A DNA stretch of 64,000 bases from positions 3,801,819 through 3,865,818 of the forward strand of contig NC_049997.1 of assembly GCF_000003815.2 (NCBI RefSeq). The letters are read 5' to 3'. Positions 36,107 through 54,500 of this stretch are shown one piece after another; the stretch's first letter is position 1; every line of letters begins with the position of its first letter. This DNA comes from Branchiostoma floridae (Eukaryota; Chordata; Leptocardii; Amphioxiformes; Branchiostomatidae). The translations under genes were made by a program, and so were the position numbers. Under the pieces are notes generated by a model that ran no database searches, had not been told where the DNA came from, and saw nothing but the letters and a program-made list of their open reading frames with translations.

Positions 36107-37796
<1,690 letters not shown>

Positions 37797-38099
37797 CTAT
37801 AAATTAAAATACAGGCGCCGATGTTAATACACCTAAAACGGTGTGGACAATCGTCAATGTGCACGTGTCTGTGCAAGTACGTCATAGTTATATTTCAGCC
37901 ATACATAGTATGGTGAAATATATTGTATTCGTCATGTTTCTTCTTCTTTCTTTCTCCTGTCAAATCTTCAAAGTGATTCATCTCCGCCGTTCCTGGACCG
38001 AATGACCTGAAATTTTGCACAGGAGTAGAATGGGCCAATACCTTGATGCTTTTTCTCAGTTTTTTCATATCTGCCTCTAAAATGATTTTATTGAGATTT

Positions 38100-38690
38100 T
38101 TTGGTCAATTTTAGACCGAAACTGTATATTTTGGCCCCTGTACCCTGGTATTACAACCAAATGAGCTGAAATTTGACAGAGATGTGCCTTGATAATGCCC
38201 CCATATAAATTCGATAATACTTTTGGTGTACAGTACAACTAAATGCTTATTTTTGCGATTTTTTTACCAATTTTTGACCAAAAAAGGACACTTTTGGCCC
38301 CTGTACCCTGGTATTACAACCAAATGAGCTGAAATTTGACAGAGATGTGCCTTGATAATGCCCCCATATAAATTCAATAACACTTTTGGTGTACAGTACA
38401 ACAAAATGCTTATTTTTGCGATTTTTTGACCAATTTTTGACCAAAAAAGGACACTTTTGGCTCCTGTACCTTGGTATTGCAACCGGATGAGCTGAAATTT
38501 GACACAGATGTGCCTTGATAATCCCTTCATATAAATTCAATAACACTTTTGGTGTACAGTGCAACAAAATGCTTATTTTTGCGATTTTTGGCCAATTTTT
38601 TACCAAAAAAGGACACTTTTGGCTCCTGTACCCTGGTATTACAATTAAATGACATGAAATTTGGTATAGATAGGCATTAGATACTTGGTA
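38100..38690. repeat. Four-unit tandem repeat, period about 163 bp
   Basis: The phrase ttggcycctgtacc-ttggtatt starts near 38131, 38294, 38457 and 38619. Each is followed by gagctgaaatttgacagaga and a tgcttatttttgcga block. The units stay open on the minus strand over long stretches, but the translation has no recognisable domain. Confidence 0.9.
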
Positions 38691-39960
38691 ACAAGATTCA
38701 AATAAAATTTTTGACATAAACAACTTTAAAATGATTAATTTTTGCACTTTTCTGAGGGGAAATTTGTTTTCTTTTGGCCTCCTGACGTGACCTTCCGTGA
38801 CCCCGCACAGAGCCACACCTGTGCGCGTCAGCCGGAGAATTAATTGAATCAAAGACCTAGCCAATCAGCGAAGAGGAGGCCAAAGGCTAATTAATATTCA
38901 TAAGCTGGGCCTCATGATCCCGTATATAGCAGTGTTCCCGCCAGGGGGAGCGAAGCCCGCCTAAGGCTCTCGCATTTTAGACTTTTCAGAAGGCTTTATA
39001 TTACATCAGTTCTTAGGGGCATATCTATGATAATCGCAGCAGTCACTTAACTTCTCTTCAGGAGTTTAGCGTAACACTATTTCAGGTCAAACCGTCAAAG
39101 GCAACTAAAAACAAACTTTAACGTTACTGAGTTCAACAGTACTTATAACTTGTTATCCGAAGTTGAAACGCTAGCGATGGTATTTTCGCTGCGCTGTTAG
39201 CTCCGTGCGACTGTTGTTGACGGCCTTACAACGGTATATTTTGCACCCCTGTACCCTGGTATGAGTAACATTTGGTATAGATAGGCATAAGATAGTTGGT
39301 AAAATGATCCAAGTAAAATTTTGGGCATAAAGTACTGTAAAAGGCTTAATTACAGCACTTTTTTTAGGGGAAATTGGTTTTCTTTCGTTCTCCATGCCAT
39401 GACCTTTCGGACGTTCACCCCACAGAGCCGACATCTGCACCTGCGTCTAGCCGGCAGGAAGAGTTAATTCAATTAATGGTTCAGCCAATCAGCGAAGAGG
39501 AAAGCGAAGGCTAATTAATATTCATAAGCGGGACCACACAATATGTTAACTTGAAGACTCAGGCCGTACAGACGTCTCGCCAGGATTTTTTCAAAGCGTC
39601 GGACAGGGGTCCGGGGGCCGCCGAATGTCCCTGGCGGGGTCCAGGGGCAGGGCCACTGTGGGGGGGGACCCAGGTGGGCGAAGCCCCCCCCCCGGAAGCT
39701 CTTGCATTTTAGACTATTGAGAAGGCTTCTTTTATCAGTTTTTTTAGGGCCATATCTACGATAATCGTAGCAGTCACTTACTTCTCTTCAGCAGTTTGAC
39801 TTTAAAATATTTCGGGTCAAAGCTTCAAAGACAACTAAAACCTCATAAACAACAAACTTTACTTAGCTCAACAGTATACAAAAATATTGTACGGGTTGCC
39901 ATCCTTAGTTGAAGCGCTTATTTATAGTGCTAGTATCTTCGATGCGCCGTTAGCCGCCGT
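38690..39960. repeat. Direct duplication of about 0.6-0.7 kb
   Basis: 38640-39180 and 39235-39960 share ordered segments: ggggaaattggttttcttt, ccaatcagcgaagagga, ggctaattaatattcataag, and cgataatcg with agcagtcactta. A G/C-rich run at 39600-39700 is present only in the second copy. No coding potential was recognised. Confidence 0.7.
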
Positions 39961-41543
39961 GCGACTTTTGTTGACGGTCTGATATCCCAACGTCGCCGCC
40001 TCGCTGATATTCCCACGGACATGTTTCAAGAAAAATTCCCAGCAAAAAACGCTGTTCTGCGTCAAATTCTATTCTATAAAACATGTGGGACTCAGTGTTA
40101 CAGTCTAAATATTTTGTAGAAGCACCGCTGTAGGAAAGAAAGTCCAAGCAATGTAAAACATCACGTAGCATGAAGTTCGCTGTCAACTGGCACACAGCAC
40201 ATGACTGTTTGAAACTCTAAGTCTAATCAACAGCCGTGTTTGATTGATAGCCGGCGGTCCTTTGATGAAGTCGGCGAAAGGTGCGTTAGTTAGAAAATCT
40301 GCGTTTAGTTTTGATACGTAATTATAACGTAGTTAGACAGTGGCGAGAATGATTATTTTCTCATCAATATTTCTCTTCAGAATTATTTGAACTTAATTGT
40401 ACATCTAAACAATTGGCTTACCTGTGCAATGTTTATATGATTAATGATCAGTGTACTGAAATCATGTGTAACGTATGGCTCCTAGTCAATAGATCAGCAT
40501 TTTCTCTATAGTGACCACCTGTCTATAGTAGCCACATTTCCTAGTGCTGTTGTTGTTTGACATAAACTTTGAACATTTAAATTGTAAGTAACTTTAAACT
40601 GCCAGAGTTTCAGCCCAATAAAACACTCTCAGCGCCAGGGTATGAACAGACTGACCAGACAGACGAAAATAAATCCTCGAACAAGGTTAAATCGTATCTT
40701 CCGGGTCTGGCAGGAAGTTGTTAAACTAAAATAAGAATAGGCTCGATGGCTGATTGCATACAAAGTAAAACAGTTATAGTAAACAGTTTTACAGCTTGAA
40801 GAAAACAAACGCTCCTACAGTACCTGCACCTGCTTGATAATTATTAAATCGTATGCCCTACTTGAATAAAAAAAGTTCACTGCAATAATAAATGTACCCA
40901 CATCACAAGGAGCTTATATTTTTTAAACTTACACCTAGTTATCGTACTGAAATTGTTAATGACATTACATGAAGTCATTCAACAATTTTCAGTCATGATG
41001 AAAATTTTCTGAATGGAAGGTGTGATTATTGTCATTTTCTGAAAAATAGAAGCAAGCTCTGTTTTTACCTGGAATCAATTCACAATACCAGTCCACTTTG
41101 GGGGATAATGTACTGTTAAGAGGATGTTCCATTTTTGCGCAGGGGTGATTTGGAACAGTCCAATGTTGCGTGGGAAGGGGTATGGCTGAAATATGCTGTA
41201 TTTGCTCTTAAGCAAATGTCGGCCTTTCTAGTTGTTAATGACAATTATAGAAAAACATAGACTAAGTATACAAAGCAACGCTCCAGACATGCCAGTATAT
41301 GTAGATGGAATTTGGACTCATTGTGTTCATTATCTATTTCATGCCGCAACACTCAGTAGACTACACATGGTGCAATTTTACGATGATTTTGAATTTCCAA
41401 TAGAAGCTGATATGTATAAACAATACTCTACTGTTGACGGAAATAACAGTAACTTAATTCGGCAAAACTTTACGAACAGTCACATATGAAAATGTTAAGG
41501 ATAAAAGATGCTATAGCAGGTTTGAAAAAAGATATGTACTTGC
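39961..41543. other. No gene recognised
   Basis: Low-complexity AT-rich sequence. A frame at 41232-41489 has no family resemblance and no splice context. Confidence 0.4.
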
Positions 41544-43916
41544 CTTTACTGCTGTCTTTGCCGCGCTGATTGTCCCGGCGTGTGCATCACCATCATCGTC
41601 GAGATGCAATTCATCTAAAATGATACAATTTTGTACATCATTCGTTCACGTCTTGTTTTCAATCAGCTCCCTTGACTGGGAACAAGAATGTGAGAGGGAA
41701 CTACAATTCTCATAAGAGGCTAGCTAAGGTCTAGTCTACCGTTACTGAATGTGTATGATTTGCTCTAATACTTAGCATAAGGGAATCCCAGATTAAACAT
41801 ATATCAGAAACACAGGTGATTGCCAAGGATGCCTGAAAATCAGTCAAAAAATCTTCAAGCTCCTGATGATGATCTGTGTTTTAACACAGGTAACAAATAC
41901 AGTCAAAAGATTGGGAATTCTGTAAATGAAGTACAATGAATCAATGAAACAAAACAATGCCGATTGTATTGTGATTTGGCAAATATTTTATTTTTTTTTT
42001 GTGAAATGAAATTTAATCCCATCATTGCTTTACATTGTTAACAGGAATAATTACCTCGACATGGTTGCTGTTGGCAAAACAATTAGTAAGGTGATTAATC
42101 AATAGTTATCAGTAGTGCATGTTGCCCATGACGATAGCAATCAGGCAAGAACAAAGTAAACTTCAAACATGTAGGTGATGTAGAGAAATTATGAACTTAC
42201 AGGGAGGTAAGCTGCCAAAGGTGTGCAGATGCCTAAGTCTGATCGCTGCTGCCAGTGCTGACCTATTGCGGGTCTGAAATAATAAAACAAAAAAATTAAA
42301 CAGGTCATTTTAGTCTGCAGCTCAAGCAAACTTTACAAGCCCTACAATTGCATCACATTACTGCCAGTACTTACCGAACACCAATGGCTGCAGAGTCTTA
42401 ACAGCAAGCCAATGATTCCCAGCAAATCAGCCAGCAGGAGAGGCCAGAAGGGTTTCATGTACTGGTCGATACCGGGTACAATCTGTAGGTGCTGGTCATA
42501 GTAGAAGGTGAGGATGACGGCGGTGCAGCACATCCCGTACAGATGAAGGAGGTCTGGCGTCAGGTGCAGCGCCGCGGACTTGGCATTTCCACCTGGGACG
42601 GGATATAAACAGGCGGAACACTCATGAGAAAAATAACACACACACGTCTGTTGTAACAATCAAGTTCAAGTATACTTTGCAGTCAAAAATCATCGACTGA
42701 TTGGCATGGATATAAACTTTGTAGTGGTTGTAATGTAATGTTTTGGTTGGCGGTACGTAAATTCATTAAACAGGTGCTTACCTCTTCTGATACTGCTGAA
42801 GAAATAGGAGTGTGTGACGATCAGAGTGCAGAGCAGCAGGAGCCACAGAGGAGCGAGCGCTTGCGAGAGTGTGCAGGGTGCAAGGTACTCCAAGTAGACA
42901 AAGTACGGGAGGCTTTGGGGCCACACATAGTAAGTGATCTCGACCATACTAAGGGTCCACGCGGCAACGAGAATCAGCATTCCACAGAAAGACCAAAAAC
43001 AGGAGCATGAACACTGACACTCACAATCTCCGCTTTCGTCTTGGCAAATGTTTTTCATGAAGAACACTAAAGCAACCAGGGCTATGATACAGAATAAGAT
43101 TCCATGAGAAAGAAACAAAGCAAACAGGGGGACACTTTCAGGGTCGTCGTAATACGCGGCCACGACAAACTTGACCACAAATCCAATCGGGAAACCCGTG
43201 GTTGATACGTAGAAAGCCACATAGTATCTAAGTGGTTTTATGAACTTCACTTCCCTCAGCCACACCAAGAAAGCAATGAAAAAGATGAAATCAAGAACAA
43301 CGAGAGGAATGATAGCAAGTTTAGCAGGGAAGTTGAGGTTAACCAAAGGAATGGGAAACAAATACATAGCAATGAGCAAAGTTCCGAGGAGTCTGATAAT
43401 GTCAAAGACAATTCTCCTCTTCTCCCACCAGACAGGGTCGTCTGAAAAATGTCGACGAACAATAAGTCCTATAAGGTTTTAAAAATATAAATAGACAAAG
43501 TGGCAACTTATAGATGTAGTTTGCTTAGAGTTCTTTCTAAAAGTTTGAAACGTCTTGTATCAAGCAGACAAATCAGGCTACAAAACGACGCAGAAAACAG
43601 AGCTGACGTTTTCTCTCTTACCGAGATTGTGCTCTTCATCAACCACATCAACCTGAATTCGGCTGTAAAGTCAGAAACAGAAACATTTTTTGAAGTATAG
43701 AAATCATCATTAATGAAGAAAAATGTTCGCATTGACAGCCATTATCCCAATTAAGTATTATGTCAGTAAGTTTAATTCAGTAAGTTTAATTCCATCAAGT
43801 TAATACAATATTGTACAATTAATTAACCTACCAGCAGAAACAGCATCCATGTTTGCAGGTTAAATAAAATAATACAGAGAACACCCACACCAAGATGGCG
43901 GCAACTGTGGAAATAA
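41544..43916 (-). CDS. Unrecognised multi-pass membrane protein, partial (six exons seen)
   Basis: Minus-strand exons with matching phases are read at about 43832-43916, 43622-43662, 42782-43441, 42375-42592, 42201-42273 and, with less confidence, 41544-41614 (followed by a GC donor). The first has one transmembrane helix followed by CKHGCCFCW. The 660-bp exon has about six hydrophobic helices and a cysteine knot-like loop (CQDESGDCECQCSCSCFW). The fourth adds two or three more helices. Neither an initiator nor a stop was found. I do not recognise the family; helix count and short acidic linkers (VDVVDEEHNL) are all I can offer. A dead copy of the first exon is at 28870-28920. Its relation to the ADP-ribosylation genes around it is only positional. 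Confidence 0.7.
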
Positions 43917-43984
43917 CTGTAACAACAATATAGAGAGGAGAAGTTGAATTTATCCAGCAATAGTATCATTTTGTATCTGTGAAC

Positions 43985-44075
43985 TGTATCTTTTCAACAT
44001 GTCTTGTTGTGACCTGTACTTAGCCCGGTGTGGCAAAAATGTGCAATAAAGGTCTTCAATCAATCATTATATAAC
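43985..44075 (+). mobile_element. 3' tail of a LINE (CR1-like)
   Basis: cctgtacttagcccggtgt, then gtgcaataaagg and a tcaatcaatca tail, matching the type at 30635-30735. Confidence 0.55.
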
Positions 44076-44359
44076 AAGAAGATTATGTTGTGCTTTACGA
44101 CTAATAAAATTGCTGCAATTGGTCATAATGCTATTCCCTTTCCTCCACTATCATAATCGCAAGTTACGTGTAAAACTAGAGGGTTTTAGAACTGGACATT
44201 TTATAAATTAGTATATATTCATAAATCGACACAAATCCCGTGAAAATAGATATGTGAAATAATTACTACAGACTTGAACCTTTACATGACAATGACATGT
44301 CTAAAAGCTTTTTACAGCATTGTATTTGACTTTTAAGCATCAGACTGTTATCTGAAAAG

Positions 44360-44950
44360 ACGCTATGAATTTGTCCTACTACCAAGTTCTACTTTCATTT
44401 CTAAATTGGTCTTTAGACCTGATGTCCTCGCAATGCCCTTACCTGCAGCCAATGTTGTATCGTATCCGAAATCCACGTAAAACGTGTCGCTTCTGTTTTC
44501 CTTCGCTGAGCAGCAAAACGCAGAGATGTTCCTTCCACCGACGTCCCAGACATAGGGACATAACATCGAGACATTGGCGACGATCATGGCGTTTTTCTTA
44601 CTACTAGGAAAGTAAGCCTACTCCGAGTGCGTATTATATCAGTGTGCAACGTTAGGCAATGCTGTTTAGTTTATAGGGCATTGAAGGGGGGTTTGATGTG
44701 CACAACAATGTAAAAATTACACCGGTAACCCGAGTTTTACACCTTATACACAACATTTTTATTACTAGCTGTTGGGTGGATTATCATGATTTTACCGAGG
44801 GCTTCTCTTCTAATACTTTGGAAGAAAAAGAATAATCAAAAATTCTCCATACAGACCTTTACATGCATGTGACCATCGACCTGACCTGCGCATATAATTG
44901 TTTTGTTGGTTTTTGATGATTTTCCCAGGGTGGAGTAGCCTGTTAGTAGG
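44360..44950. repeat. Inverted copy of the 27.7-kb / 34.4-kb block
   Basis: The reverse complement shares ordered segments with 27.9-28.55 kb and 34.6-35.04 kb, such as gaccatcgacctgacctgcg. With the adjacent membrane-gene exon it forms one block of about 1.1 kb repeated in opposite orientation. Confidence 0.65.
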
Positions 44951-45369
44951 ATGTTTGTTTTTGACTATTTAAACAGTACCTTCCTTACAAGTGAATGCCT
45001 AAATTGTTAGATAAACCATGCTCTTCCGCCATGTGCAATGCGATTACTCCTAGTTGATACCGTAGAGAGAAAAAAACGCCCCCCCCCCCCATATTTGCTT
45101 GGAGACCAATGTATTTTCTTACAACTAACAATTCATGTATATCTTAGACTATACAAGTCCTGCTATGTCACCGTTCACTCACTGGATGTGAGGAATTGAA
45201 TCAGGCAAGTACACCGGGCAACAAAGGAATATCACTTTGCTTATCGAACAAAAAATGGAGAACAAACTTATCAAAGGGGCAAGACAGTAAAACGATGTCA
45301 GATGTATACAATGCACTATTGAATGCAGTATGTTTCTTATCAATGTTAGTGATTGATAATGAACATCCT

Positions 45370-47080
45370 CACGCAACAGCCCTTTTTGTATGCTTTATTT
45401 GCTTACACAGTTGGAAAGGTTTCTGTGTACAATTCTCAACACTGTTATACTGTTCCCCTTTGGATCCTGGTCTATTGATTGACAATATAAGTTCCATCAT
45501 AAAATAACACCGCTAACATGTAATCTAAAACTCAACTCAACAAAGTGGTCCGACCTTGGGCTGCCCTATTAATGACCAGCCGTGTTGGGTGGGTTCCATA
45601 TATGAAATAATGCCAATGGCATTTTTGTGTGGTTTTCAGAGTGTTTTTATCATTTGTTTTAGGCAAATAGATCACCATACCGAACAACTCAACATGTCTT
45701 TAAACATGTTGGTTGATGATGTTGTTGTCATGCTAATGTTTGATAACTTTTGTATTATCTGTTGTACCTGTAATGCAAAATAAACACACAAGAATTATCA
45801 TAGAAATGCGAGGGAACAAACGACGGGCCTTGCAAATAACTTAGCTGTATAGCTTGTTGTTTTTCAAACGCTTTTATGTTTACTGGTATAGCGTGGTTGA
45901 TATCGACGTCTAATTTCCAAATGATCTCCATAGATTTCAACAGCTGACGATAGAATAATCTGCTGGACTTTACACGTATACGTATGAAGGCATATTTGCA
46001 AAAAAATTTTAAAAAATAAGGTGAATTATTATGGCAATCCTGCTCACTGTCATTTCTGGTTCACCCCTCAGTATCCCTTGCCGCATCACACTCAAGTGTG
46101 AGTTACTTGTATAAAATAATCCTCCACGGAGAGAATAAAAGCATACTGAGTCTCTCAACAGGTATAGTTTGCCATAACGCCATTACATTCTCCTTTCCTT
46201 ACATACATGTTATGAAAAAGACCCATTTTACACAGTACTCTAAAGTCCTAAATTATTTTGTTACCATCCACTAATTGATTTGTAAGAGTTAACATTACTC
46301 ACAACCACGATGTAAACAATTTTACTTCCTCGTCGACCAAAAATATGAGGGCAACCTCGTGAAGGCACAATTAATCAATGTCACAAGTACGTACAATGAA
46401 GGACCATTATAAGTTAATGATTAATAATGGAAATCCTGACTCGACATCTAAGTAGCACCTTTTTGTACGCTTTATTTGCTTGTCCTGTTGGGCAGGTTTG
46501 TGTGTATATTTCTCAACTTGTTAGACTGTACGAGTGGGACTTTGTTCTACTTTGGATCCTGGTCTATCGATTGGAAATGTAAGTTCTACTATAATGTAAC
46601 ACCAGTACCGCGTAATCTAAAAGTTAACTCAATAAAAGTTGCAGACCAAACAGGTTCTGCCCAACTATTACTAATGAGAAACCGCGTTGGGTTCCATGCA
46701 CCGAATAATGGCACTTCTGTGTTGTTGTTTTTTTTAGTCCCGACAGAGTGTTTTCGAGTCCTTTGTTTTTGACAAATAGATCACCATCCCCGAAAAATAC
46801 TCGTAAAACATCTGACAGGTTTTTAACCATGTCGTTGTTGTTGTCGTGCTAAATTTGGATAAAGTTTGCCTTCTCTGGGGTACCTGAAATACAACAGAGA
46901 CACAAATGAATTAGTCTTATCATCTAAATGCAAGGGAACAAACAACAAACGGACCTTGTGAATGACTTGTGAAAGCTCTATGTTGTAACGTTTAACGGGT
47001 ATGGCATGGTAGATATTTACCTGTGCAAACTTCTAATTTTCATAATCTCCATAGAATTTAAGACTACCAAAGATGAAAAA
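45370..47080. repeat. Direct duplication, offset about 1.07 kb
   Basis: About 45400-45960 and 46480-47060 share ordered text: ttggatcctggtct, aatagatcaccat, gagggaacaaacgac versus gcaagggaacaaacaac, and tctaat followed by tctccatagat. No gene was recognised. 46195-46440 is in turn the inverted match of 33830-34060. Confidence 0.7.
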
Positions 47081-47213
47081 TGTTACCAACCATTTTTATA
47101 ACCCAAAGTTATTCTACAAAACAATTATGTGAACAGAGTAATATCTGACTTTCTTTTATCATTAAAATATGAGAATTGAGTACAAGATAGACTCACTTTT
47201 CAAGATGACAATT

Positions 47214-50896
<3,683 letters not shown>

Positions 50897-51533
50897 GAGC
50901 AATTCACACGCTAGAGCACGCGAGTAAAATTATTCTGACATCCAGTTACAACAGAAACACCTCTGGTGTACACGAGGTACATGTATGCAGCGTCGCGCAT
51001 GGGTATCACAAGCAATTAGCGCATCGACGAAACATAAGCGAGATCACCTATAAGGCCCCCTGGTGAACGAAGGCAGATTAGTTGCCCCCTTGGCCCCCAC
51101 TTCTGCAGGCGAGCGTAGCTGGTGGACTTGCACATAAACATGTTTACACTTCACAGCTGTACTTATTGGTGTCTACGTGTCGGCGTGCATACCTGTACCA
51201 TTTGGTAATAGCAGGCTTCACAGTTCTATTCAGTGCAGCCGCCAGTCAATTGACACTTCAAAGCTCCAAATCTATGCTTTATACATAACCAATTGTTTAC
51301 TTTATTCACAGGTAGCTCAAAAGTTTGCAGAGGTCGTGTTTTATTAGACCCCGTCACACAGCAGGGGACCAAACACGGCGTAGTCCATGGCAACCAGGTG
51401 ACAGGGGCATGAAGGTCATGATATCGTACCGAGCCCACAAGACCCGTTCCCATGAACGCGTAACTCTAGCTGCCACATGTCTCTGGTGTGTTTTTCCAAG
51501 ATTATTGACCCTGGCAGTTTGTAGTCTTTCACT
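50897..51533. promoter_or_regulatory. Divergent promoter region between DTX3L-like and PARP14-like genes
   Basis: The start codons of the two genes lie 637 bp apart, pointing away from each other, so this interval must hold both promoters unless distant 5' exons exist. TATA-like strings occur (ctataagg near 51048, tttatacata near 51276), with uncertain use. I looked for GAAA-N2-GAAA interferon-type elements and TTC-N3-GAA sites and saw none convincing. Its larger part is copied at 27137-27640. Confidence 0.55.
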
Positions 51534-54500
51534 ATGGGGACCGGAGCCAGCAAGAAGACCAAGAAGACGGACAAGGACGACAATGAACCACCAACATTCA
51601 CAATTGCCCGTAAGCTACATTTTGATCATAGCGAGCTACGACATGTAGACACATCCATTCTACTGTGCGACGTACTTTACACGTATAACCAATCGAGTCT
51701 TTGGATTATTATTTTGGCCTTTGCAAAATCAGTTTTTGGAAAAAAACTTTGGAACTGCTGTATAGATTGGTTAATTTGTATGCGTATAGAGTCAATTGTG
51801 TTAGCGGAAAAAGTAGAATATTGTCTAAGAAAAGTCTTTGAAACTTTTATCGTGCAAAACCAATTTCAAAACGTAAATGTATCAAAGTTTACAGTAGCTA
51901 TAAAATCAGTTCCGTGTTTCCCTTTTTATTTCTGATATAAGTAATGGCAATAAATTCATGAACGATAAATCACACTGAAAATCATATTTTGTGCCCCTGT
52001 TAGAAGCGAGTGCACCGCCATACAATCCTGAATGTCCACCACAAGGATTACCACCTCAGCATCCACAACCACATCCCACACACCTGTACCCAGGGGGACA
52101 GCCACCGGGCACGTACTGTCAGGCATGCGCAGGTACGCACACTAAGACGTTTGTACGGTTTAGACATGATTCTGTGAAAAGCCGAATCAAGAACTAGAAA
52201 AATCACTATTGCGCATTCCTTCCATAATATGTAGGTTTCAGTGTTTTTTCAGTCTTTTGTGAATTTAACTCGATTTTACAAAACTACTGTAACAATCATT
52301 ATAATGCGTTAAGCGTAAAAATAAGAATGTACAGCAGAGGAGGGTATTGCTAATGATATTGTGTGTGTGTTTGCATGTATGTGTGTGTGTGTTTGTATGT
52401 ATGCGCGCACGTGCGTTTATGTTTGTACGTGTCCGCGTGTGTGTGTCCGTATGTGTGTGTGTGTTTGTATGTATGTATGTGTGTGTGTGTGTGTGTGTCT
52501 GTATGTATGTATGTGTGTGTGTTTGTTTTTGTGTGTGCGTGTGTGAATGTACATGCATATGTGTGTATGTACTTATCTGAAGAAGCCCTTGATGAATTGT
52601 CTTGATAATTGGTTCTTATTTAGGTAGAAGATAATACCCATCAGCAGGGTCAAGTGCCTCTGCATGCACTTAATTTTACGCTTTTAGCTCAATAAGTATA
52701 AACTGCGTTTGGCCAACCTAAATTTGGAAATTTGGCTTTGAATGTAATGTTATGTGGGTGTTGGGACCAACATTGATACTCTTTGATTATAGTGCGTGGC
52801 TTCCCAGTTTGCAGCAAAAGTGTTTAGACTTGCTTGTGTGTGAATCGCATAACGTGGAATTTATATGGGTGAAAGTTCATTTGCCAGTCTTGGTGCCATA
52901 GGTCTATTGTGTGAATAACTGATTGGAAAATGACGCATTCTTGGCCGTTGTTGATTTCTTTATCAACAACACAATCATCAGCAAACATTCGAGTGTTCAA
53001 ATTGAGATTTATGCAAAGAGGGAACAGTAGCGGTCCAAGTAACATTACTGACTTTGGGTTGCAGGGAACCACATCCGTCAAGTCGGAATGCCCCTACCCC
53101 CACTGCTACTTTCTTTTTGTTGATGTTTCTATATGGGCTTTGACATCCATTGAAGGCGTTTACCTCTGATACAATTATAGTTGTGATCATCTTGACAGTC
53201 TGTCAGTCATCGGGACGCTTCTTTCTAAACCCGTGTTAACGCTGATTCTCAGTTAGTACTAATAGTCGTCAAAGATTTGTGATTGAAAATTTGTGAATGT
53301 ATTGTGTTCCATAAACTTAGCACATCCGCAAATGAAATAGGTAAGGCCTTTGTTGAAAGAGCCATGATCAGTTCTATCAACTCTAGTCTTGCCATGCAAC
53401 CATGCAGATACCGTTTATCTAGACGTCAATGATGTTTGGCAAAATATGACGATAGCTGAGGCCATTTTTCGATTGCAAGTCTGCGAATTCTCGCTGTCAA
53501 AGCACCTGGTTCACTGACTTTGTGTGGGATCAGATCTGTCAGCACTTTTTCAATGCTCAAGTCAAGCATTATGGGTCGGTGAGAAGGACGAGGAAGCGTA
53601 AGGTGGTCGTTTTCGCGTGCATAAACAGAGCTACATGCAAATTGGGAGTTGCAAATGTAGGCACCAAGTTTAAATTTTGTTATAAGATTTTTAGCTTGCC
53701 ATTTATGGCTAAGACTGCCGGCTACATCTTATTTAGCTAGGCGCTTTGTGTGGGGTCTTGTGTTTATGTGCAAATATAATTGACATCCTGTCGTGAGTTT
53801 TGTACTGCACTGTAGTACTTGTTTAATGTGTGTTCGAGGTTAATTCATGGTTAGGAATTTCTTTGATGTGATGCATTTTTCCACTAAGGCCTTTGTTTTG
53901 TCTACGAACTCACTTGTGTTGTCCCACTGTATTTAGCTTGTCGGTGTTTTATTTGTTGTATACCTGCCACATTCTTTAAGCTCAGTTTTGATGGCAGTTC
54001 AGTCAGTCTTGCTTGAGAGAACCATATTATTGGATTTTGTTGGGATTGCTTTAGAATTGATGTTGACAGTTATGATTTGTTTTGTTTTGTTTGTTTGAAC
54101 CTTAGTTTGTTTATTCATGAAAGCTCAAATCGGCCTACAGGCCGCTTTTCATTGAGGTCATGAGGGAAGAGGCCAGGGTCAAACAAAGTATATAACAGAG
54201 ATACAGTTTACATGATGGGCATAGGACCCTGCCTTTCTTGGAATCAATGAACAGTCGTCACCTAGTCCTGGTGAAGGTATGAAAATGGTGCTAATGTGGA
54301 TTGGTTTTTTAACTCTTGCTCAAGTCCAAAATAATTTATTCTAAAGTGTTTTTGTGCTGTATTGGACATGAGTGCATAAATATCGATCGTTGTCTGGAGG
54401 GTTTACCTTGCTTTGTATTGTGTATGGGGGGGTGTGTGCAAAATACAGGAGATGTTTAAGAAAATCAACAATGTCCCCATTGGAAAAAGGCCAATTTCCT

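Noticed and set aside
38247-38864. 205-codon minus-strand frame
   Set aside because: It runs through the 163-bp tandem repeat and its translation simply repeats; no domain is recognisable.
41232-41489. 85-codon plus-strand frame
   Set aside because: No motif, no splice context and no homologue elsewhere in the window.
50897-51533. Interferon-response elements in the divergent promoter
   Set aside because: Searched by eye for GAAA-N2-GAAA and TTC-N3-GAA patterns; no convincing site was found, so interferon-type control is not claimed.
52265-52605. Cys/Val-rich and His/Thr-rich frames
   Set aside because: They are translations of the (TG)n microsatellite.
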